NCBI GenBank assembly: GCA_963930775.1
Contig: OZ005694.1
Coordinates: 1,736,001 to 1,800,000, forward strand
Direction: 5' to 3'
Length of the DNA stretch: 64,000 nucleotides
Source of the DNA: Cliona cf. orientalis
Taxonomy: Eukaryota; Porifera; Demospongiae; Clionaida; Clionaidae
The notes beneath the pieces are model-generated. The model worked only from the letters and a program-made list of their open reading frames with translations. It did not search any database and had not been told where the DNA came from. A program made the position numbers and the translations under genes. Positions 58,175 through 64,000 of the stretch are shown here, one piece after another. How positions within the stretch are numbered: position 1 is the stretch's first letter; each line of letters begins with the position of its first letter.

Positions 58175-61100
58175 ATGAGACTGGTGTCCCTTTTCTTCAT
58201 CTTGATATTTGGATCAATTTGCATCAGGCTAACTGAGGGTAAGGTCTACTATGTCAAGCCAGTGAGGCATCTTATCTCTTGCCCTGGAAATAGCAGCTGC
58301 CCACCTGATCAGCTCTGTCACACAATGGACTACTTAGCCGAGTATAGCAGTGAGTTCTTTTCATCAGACCACGTCAATATAACACTGATATTCATGTGTG
58401 GAGTCCACAACTATACAAAAAACTTGACAGTACAAAATCTTCACTCATTTATCATGAAAGGAGCTACGGAATCCAGAGAGAATGTCATCATTGACCATCA
58501 GTTTGTTGGTAAACTCAAGTGCACAATTATTCGGTTCTTCAATATCAGCTTTGTGAATATTACGACCCTGACGATGAGATGTCCTGCAATGGAGCTTACT
58601 GAGAGCCATATTACAGTGAAGAGTTCCAACCTCTATGGCTATCCTGGCATAAATGAAAGCTTATCCTTCATCGATATTATAGGAAGAGGCTCACAAGCTT
58701 TACTGGACAACTGTACATTCAAAGAAAACTGCTTTATTATGAGTATTCTTAGTGATGGGATAATTGTGAGAAATAGCACATTTCAGTCATACAGACATCA
58801 ATTTCTTTCAATTATCACTGCCCTTTCTAGTGAAGTAACATTAGCAGGAAAAGTGAATTTTACCAACGGTACGATCCACTCTTCATCAGGTACAGCAGTG
58901 TATCTAAAAGGCACTCACCCTGATCTGAAATCTTCACTTAACATCACAACAGGTACAACTGTGCGCTTTGTCAACCTAACATGCAGTAGTACAGGAGGAG
59001 CAGTGTACATGTCAGATGGAATGATCACTGTTGGCACTGATTCATATGTGATATTTACATATAATTGTGCTACGCAAGGTGGAGCAATTTGGCTTACCAA
59101 TGCAAAATTGATTGTTAATAGTGAAGTAAATCTGATTTTCAGCCATAATTATGCAACTTCTAATGGTGGAGCTCTAGAATCAGTAAATTCAACTGTTCAT
59201 ATGAACACAAGTGGTATCAAATTTTACAACAATAGCGCACCATATGGAGGAGCAATAGATTTTTGTTATGGAACCATGATTGTCAACACCAATAAATCAG
59301 TGAATTTCACTATGAACTCTGCACGAGTGAAAGGTGGTGCAATTTATATAGAAGCAGGTGTCCACCCCTCTATCATTGTTAGTGATTATTCCAAACTACT
59401 CTTTTTCAACAACTCTGCATTTCAAGGAGGTGCTCTCTATAGTACCATGCCATCATTACTCATGACTACAGTGGGATATCAGTCGAGTATTCAGTTTATC
59501 AACAATACAGCATTTGATGTTGGTGGAGCAGTGTATTCTCAGTCTATACCACCTTGTATATTCATGATCACAGACTACTCCGCTAAAATATCTTTTACAG
59601 GAAACTATGCACAACGTGGTGTTGGTCACCACATGTATGGAGCAAGTGTAAGGGATAAGTCATGTTCTGCGTATTTCATAAATTTTGTGAATGAACAAGG
59701 AAAACCTCACTGTTCTCTTCCATATGAAGGTTCCTACCGTCAACTGAACATTTCCCTTGACTCTTGCTTCGATGAGACCCTATCTGGGGTATCCTCTGCT
59801 CCTCAGCGTGTGTGTCTCTGTGACTCCAATGGCAAACCACAGTGTACTAGTTTCTCATACATTTTCACCAATACTAGTGTTTATCGTGGTGAAACCATCA
59901 CATTATCTGCATGCATAGTGGGTTATGACTTTGGCACCACAGTTGGAACGATCCATGCCAGATTCCTTTATTCAGATTCTTTCTCAAAACAAGACAAATT
60001 GCAACTGGTAATTGACAGTGCAAAATGTGTTCCTTTCAACTATACAGTTTACTCGAAACATGATTATGAACTTTTATTGTTGCAAACATCCGTTAGCAAT
60101 GAATATGGTATCATTAATAATTATTTTACATATCGAAATGTTATCAAGACTCAAATATCTTATTATAATTCGTATAATCAGTCTGGTTGTATCTACACTG
60201 ACCTCCTAAGGACACCAATTTTTATAGATATTACTTTACTCCCAGGCTGCCCTCCAGGACTGACTCTTAACCGTGATGAAACCACATGCAGCTGTTATCC
60301 TGTCTTGACTAACAATGGCTTCAGTTGTTTAGTAAAAAACAAAACTGGTCTCCTGCAGTGGAACGGCACTGTGTGGGTGAATGCAACCTTCAGTGAGGGT
60401 CATAGCACTGGCATCATGTACAACAGATTCTGTCCCCTACTCTACTGCAACTCAGGCAACAAGACAGTCAACATTGGAGATGATCCCAGTAAGCAGTGTG
60501 CCTCCAACCGAACTGGCATCCTGTGTGGTGCCTGCAAGGACAGCTTTAGCCTGGCAATTGGATCTTCTCGGTGCATCAAATGTCCCAATAATCATAACGT
60601 GGCGCTCCTGCTTGCCTTTGCTGCTGCTGGTGTCCTCCTTGTGTTCTTTATCCTTGCACTCAACCTCACTGCCACTCAAGGACTCATTAATGGAGTCATC
60701 TTCTATGCTAACATTGTATGGGCTTACAAAATAATACTCTTTCCCACAGACATTGGAGCAAATTATTTATTCACATGTTTTCAAGTTTTTATTGCTTGGC
60801 TCAACTTGGATTTTGGAATGGAGACTTGCTTCTTTATTGGACTGGATGCCTATTGGAAGACATGGCTGCAGTTTCTATTTCCCTTCTACATCTGGGCCAT
60901 TGCTGGTGTTATCATTGTTGCTTGCCGCTACTCCTCTCGCCTCACAAACCTCATCGGTAGCAGAGCTGTTCCTCTTCTAGCCACACTCTTCCTTCTATCT
61001 TACATGAAGCTCCTTCGTACTGTGGTAGATGCCACCTCAGTTGCAGTGATAGCACAGTACCCACAAAACACCTCCTATGCTGTGTGGTACCTAGATGGAA

Positions 61101-61789
61101 ACCTATGCTACTACCAGCACCCTCACATTTACCTTTTCGTAGCGGCCATTGCTACTTTTATATTCTTGTGGCTTCCCTATACACTCCTGCTTCTGTTCAT
61201 TCAGCCTTTGAGGAGAGTGTCTCATCTAAGGCCACTCAAGTGGATCAACAAGCTAGCCCCTGTCTACGATGCTTACTTCTCTCCTTTGAAGGACAAGCAC
61301 CGATACTGGTTTGGAACAATGCTTCTTATTCGAGGAATACTCCTGGTTCTATTGACAGTAACTTCAGTGGATAATCCAGAACTGAATGTGTTTGCACTAT
61401 TCCTGTTCATAGCTTTCTTACTTTCCTTCATATCAATTGAGAATGTTTACAAGCGAATAGATGTGAGAGTTCTAGAAAGTGCTACCTTGCTGAACCTTAT
61501 TGTCTTGAGTTCTGGAACTCTGTACAGGTGGGAGTCTACTGACTCAAGGTCAAAATTGCTTATGGTGTCAATTGGAATCACTTTTACTCAATTCTGTATC
61601 ATTGTTGTATGGAGTTTGATCAAGCCTTGCCTCAGTGCTAATTGGAGGTGCAGACAAAATCAAGGCAATGATTTTATCGATTATGATGACATTGCTCATG
61701 AGCGAATTGAAGATCCTGAACTTGAACCGCTGATCAATGATACTCCTCACCCCATTACCATGCCAGCTTCTGCCAAATACACAAAATAA
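58175..61789 (+). CDS. Family gene 5: intact beta-helix/multi-membrane surface protein (1204 aa)
   Basis: The only uninterrupted member, ATG 58175-58177 to TAA 61787-61789. Residues 1-22 form a signal peptide (MRLVSLFFILIFGSICIRLT). A Cys-rich segment (SCPGNSSCPPDQLCHTMDY) follows at about 34-53. About 100-470 is a beta-helix-like ladder. Its seven Gly-Gly-Ala rungs lie at about 274-452 with F-x-N spacing, like chlamydial Pmp repeats. CLCDSNGKPQC is near 543, LPGCPPG near 690 and GILCGACKDSF near 780. Membrane segments lie at about 809-829, 835-856, 899-920, 931-950, 983-1010, 1044-1065, 1069-1090, 1101-1118 and 1128-1150, with perhaps one more. The cytoplasmic tail has an ERIEDPELEPLI motif that includes an ExxxLI sorting-type signal. 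Many N-glycosylation sequons. An AATAAA overlaps the stop codon. No known enzyme motif. A plasma-membrane receptor or channel-like role is inference. Confidence 0.9.
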   Translation: MRLVSLFFILIFGSICIRLTEGKVYYVKPVRHLISCPGNSSCPPDQLCHTMDYLAEYSSEFFSSDHVNITLIFMCGVHNYTKNLTVQNLHSFIMKGATESRENVIIDHQFVGKLKCTIIRFFNISFVNITTLTMRCPAMELTESHITVKSSNLYGYPGINESLSFIDIIGRGSQALLDNCTFKENCFIMSILSDGIIVRNSTFQSYRHQFLSIITALSSEVTLAGKVNFTNGTIHSSSGTAVYLKGTHPDLKSSLNITTGTTVRFVNLTCSSTGGAVYMSDGMITVGTDSYVIFTYNCATQGGAIWLTNAKLIVNSEVNLIFSHNYATSNGGALESVNSTVHMNTSGIKFYNNSAPYGGAIDFCYGTMIVNTNKSVNFTMNSARVKGGAIYIEAGVHPSIIVSDYSKLLFFNNSAFQGGALYSTMPSLLMTTVGYQSSIQFINNTAFDVGGAVYSQSIPPCIFMITDYSAKISFTGNYAQRGVGHHMYGASVRDKSCSAYFINFVNEQGKPHCSLPYEGSYRQLNISLDSCFDETLSGVSSAPQRVCLCDSNGKPQCTSFSYIFTNTSVYRGETITLSACIVGYDFGTTVGTIHARFLYSDSFSKQDKLQLVIDSAKCVPFNYTVYSKHDYELLLLQTSVSNEYGIINNYFTYRNVIKTQISYYNSYNQSGCIYTDLLRTPIFIDITLLPGCPPGLTLNRDETTCSCYPVLTNNGFSCLVKNKTGLLQWNGTVWVNATFSEGHSTGIMYNRFCPLLYCNSGNKTVNIGDDPSKQCASNRTGILCGACKDSFSLAIGSSRCIKCPNNHNVALLLAFAAAGVLLVFFILALNLTATQGLINGVIFYANIVWAYKIILFPTDIGANYLFTCFQVFIAWLNLDFGMETCFFIGLDAYWKTWLQFLFPFYIWAIAGVIIVACRYSSRLTNLIGSRAVPLLATLFLLSYMKLLRTVVDATSVAVIAQYPQNTSYAVWYLDGNLCYYQHPHIYLFVAAIATFIFLWLPYTLLLLFIQPLRRVSHLRPLKWINKLAPVYDAYFSPLKDKHRYWFGTMLLIRGILLVLLTVTSVDNPELNVFALFLFIAFLLSFISIENVYKRIDVRVLESATLLNLIVLSSGTLYRWESTDSRSKLLMVSIGITFTQFCIIVVWSLIKPCLSANWRCRQNQGNDFIDYDDIAHERIEDPELEPLINDTPHPITMPASAKYTK

Positions 61790-62389
61790 AGCACATATTT
61801 TTGAGTAATAATTTTTTACTACAAATATTTTATTGATCTCTGTAGTATAATTATTACTAGGTAGCTACTTAATAATTTTGTGTGACTATATAGTTGTCAG
61901 CGAATCCTCCCCCTTTCATGAAGCAATTTTTTTACTACTGTGTATAACTTAGTTTTGAGGAATAGCTAATAATTATTGCGTGCTTTTTTACAAAGATTAA
62001 TTAGTTATTATTAGCACAGATATTACATTCTATTTAGTAGTCGAGGAGCACTTCCTGAAGTAGAGAACAGTAAACCGAGAAAGCTGCTGAAAGCGATAGA
62101 GTCATATGACGTGTGTGTGTGTGTGTTTGAAAGAAAAGAAGAAGGTTGGGAACTGCGTCTGTCCACTATCTATTAAATGAGTGGAGACTATTATTCTCAC
62201 AATATTAATGTTTTACTTGGGCTGTGACAGTTTATTTCCTATTGATTTAGCATACAAATCCATATTTTCATGCATCACATGATAAGTCACTTCATTCAGT
62301 ACATGCAATTTATATAGCTACTTTTAAAACAGAATTCAATATGTTGGGGTGCTGGGTGCCTGGCCTTGAGAACCAGGAATGGTAAGTTA
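61790..62389. other. 3' flank of family gene 5
   Basis: AT-rich. Includes AGCGAATCCTCCCCCTTTC, the counterpart of the GGGGTGAGGATTCACT flank behind genes 2 and 3, and a GT microsatellite at about 62109-62127. No gene. Confidence 0.5.
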
Positions 62390-64000
62390 ATGGAGCTCTT
62401 TGTCCCCGGAGGAACTCTCCCTACTCACCCAGACTGCTCCCCAAGTTCATGGATAAGTTACACATTGATGGGTTTAGTCACAGTTATGGTCTACACATAC
62501 TATTAGATCATACAGTAATTTTACACAATTTTATGTAAGATACCTGATAGAGAAGATGGTGCCATTCTGATTGCTCAAATTCAGTATAGAAATTTTGTAA
62601 TCTATTTTATCCCTTCTAAACCCTTCTAGAAGGCTGCTGGATATTATAACTAGTGGTTAACACATAACAAGCTCCAGGCCTGAGTCCCACTACTTTTTAC
62701 CCTAGGGATTCCCTTGTGGCTGTTAGCAGGTAGTGTAATTACATCGGATTAAGTATTAGACTTGTGTGTGTGCACGCATGCGTGTTTCTATGTGGATGCA
62801 CATTCTATTTTAATAATAGCTACGTGACCAACTCTGAGAAAAGTATGGACTAGATACTTATACCCGTATATTATAGTAGTATAGCTATATGAATTATAGA
62901 TGTAGCTTTTCAGATCACAAATTGAGGCCAGATATGCACTGGCAGCTGGCACATATACTCACTGTACCACAAGGATATCAATAATTACCCTAACTGGTGA
63001 TACTTTGATCTAGGTCCCTACTTCAAGGATGCTTGATACTATGTACAAAAAATATGTACTAAATTTTTTGTACATAGCATCAAGCATCCTTGAAGTAGGG
63101 ACCTAGATCAAAGTATCACCAGGGTAATATGATAATTATTGATATCACTGTAGTACAGTGAGTATATGTGACAGCTGCCAGTGCATATCTGGCCCCAATT
63201 TGTGATCTGAAAAACATACATCTATAGTACAAATTCATATAGCTATACTGCTATAATATACAGGACCTGGTATAAGTAGCTAGTCCATATTATAGTTTTC
63301 TCAGAGTTGGTCACGTATTTATTTATTAATTTTATTCAAAATAGCATGCACATACAAACATTCATGCATGCACGCACTGCACGCATACACACACACACAC
63401 ACACACACACACATGCACACATTAAGCTGCCATGACCCACTGTAAGCATTAGAACACGAAATAGTGTCATACACTGCACTTAGGAGTGTTGTCATGACCC
63501 ACTGTAAGCATCAGAATGCGAAACAGTGTCATACACAATACATATGCATATGCACACACAGATGCACACTTCCCTACATACATGTTTTGAATAAGGGTAC
63601 ATAGTAGTAACACAACAGTTAATTATGGGGTTACATCCCACAGAATCAGTAAGTGACTCAAACACAGCATATCACTAAATTCACATGGCCCAATAGCAAT
63701 AGCCTAAGCACATGGTAACAGAGCGGCAGCCAGCCATATACGAAGCCATAAGGAGGGTAAGTCACTAAAATAAGATTAATTTTAATCCAGTTGAATTGGG
63801 CTAAATTCTGGTATAGCTAGATACAAAAGGAATAATAAAAAGGTCCAATAAAAACATATTAGCATAATAGCAACTCACTGTAGGTTAATAATGACTTCCA
63901 GCAATTTGCTACACATGTGTACTGCCTACATACTTATACCTAAAATCAATAAGAAGTATGCGCAGCCAATTGCAAACACACTAAATAGGCACGTGACACA
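62390..64000. repeat. Large palindrome centred near 63058
   Basis: The inner arms, 63001-63053 and 63063-63115, are near-perfect inverse copies. Pairing continues outward with small indels to TACGTGACCAACTCTGAGAA (62821) and TCAGAGTTGGTCACGTA (63301). The left arm then continues as the inverted copy of 15115-16745. The right arm continues as the direct copy of 15115-16020 until the window ends. No gene. Confidence 0.88.
63102..64000 (+). repeat. Segmental duplication, copy 2 (of 15115-16020)
   Basis: Direct-orientation match to 15115-16020 with few substitutions and small indels. It includes the CA microsatellite at about 63389-63414 and the CACTGTAAGCATTAGAA repeat. It runs off the window edge. 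Confidence 0.88.

Noticed and set aside
60452-60679. Antisense 75-codon frame opposite the family genes (also 19462-19689 and 53905-54090)
   Set aside because: It mirrors the conserved sense coding sequence in every copy and needs no separate explanation.

Overview
The window looks like animal nuclear DNA, most likely from a sponge. That is an inference, from the secreted/multi-membrane gene family described below, from a CR1/Jockey-type LINE, and from dense short inverted-repeat transposons. It is AT-rich by eye, with little conserved coding sequence outside two blocks. No bacterial-type operon, CRISPR array, rRNA or functional tRNA was seen.

The main content is a paralogous family of large, apparently intronless genes. 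Each encodes a signal peptide, a Cys-rich N-terminus, a ladder of Gly-Gly-Ala rungs resembling a parallel beta-helix, further Cys-rich extracellular modules, about nine or ten membrane segments, and a short acidic tail. One copy is intact (58175-61789, +, 1204 aa). Two are nearly complete: 18352-22082 (-) has one frameshift, and 10885-14525 (-) has one stop and one frameshift. Three more are relics: 4979-6271 (-), 22999-23866 with 29246-29451 (-), and 51682-51862 with 53883-55285 (+).

Layout. 1-4970: part of a TTAA-flanked repeat (family A), the ACACTAAG repeat (family B), and a triple tandem of a tRNA-like element. 4979-14525: two family genes on the minus strand with repeats between them. 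15115-23866: a copy of a duplicated flank, then two more minus-strand family members. 23889-36090: a transposon island with three family A copies, a 1.3 kb fold-back element and hAT-like MITEs. 37154-39400: a MITE, then a broken gene made of five 48-residue repeats. 40028-43408: seven tandem units with terminal inverted repeats. 46829-51160: LINE relics. 51682-61789: two plus-strand family members. 62390-64000: a large palindrome centred near 63058.

The left block (15.1-23.9 kb, minus genes) and the right block (51.7-63.05 kb, plus genes) are inverted copies of one ancestral block of two genes plus flanks. About 28 kb of mobile-element DNA now lies between them. The right block then folds back on itself at 63058, so another minus-strand copy may lie beyond the window. 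The locus therefore looks like a fast-evolving, transposon-riddled cluster of surface-receptor-like genes. The function of the proteins is unknown.
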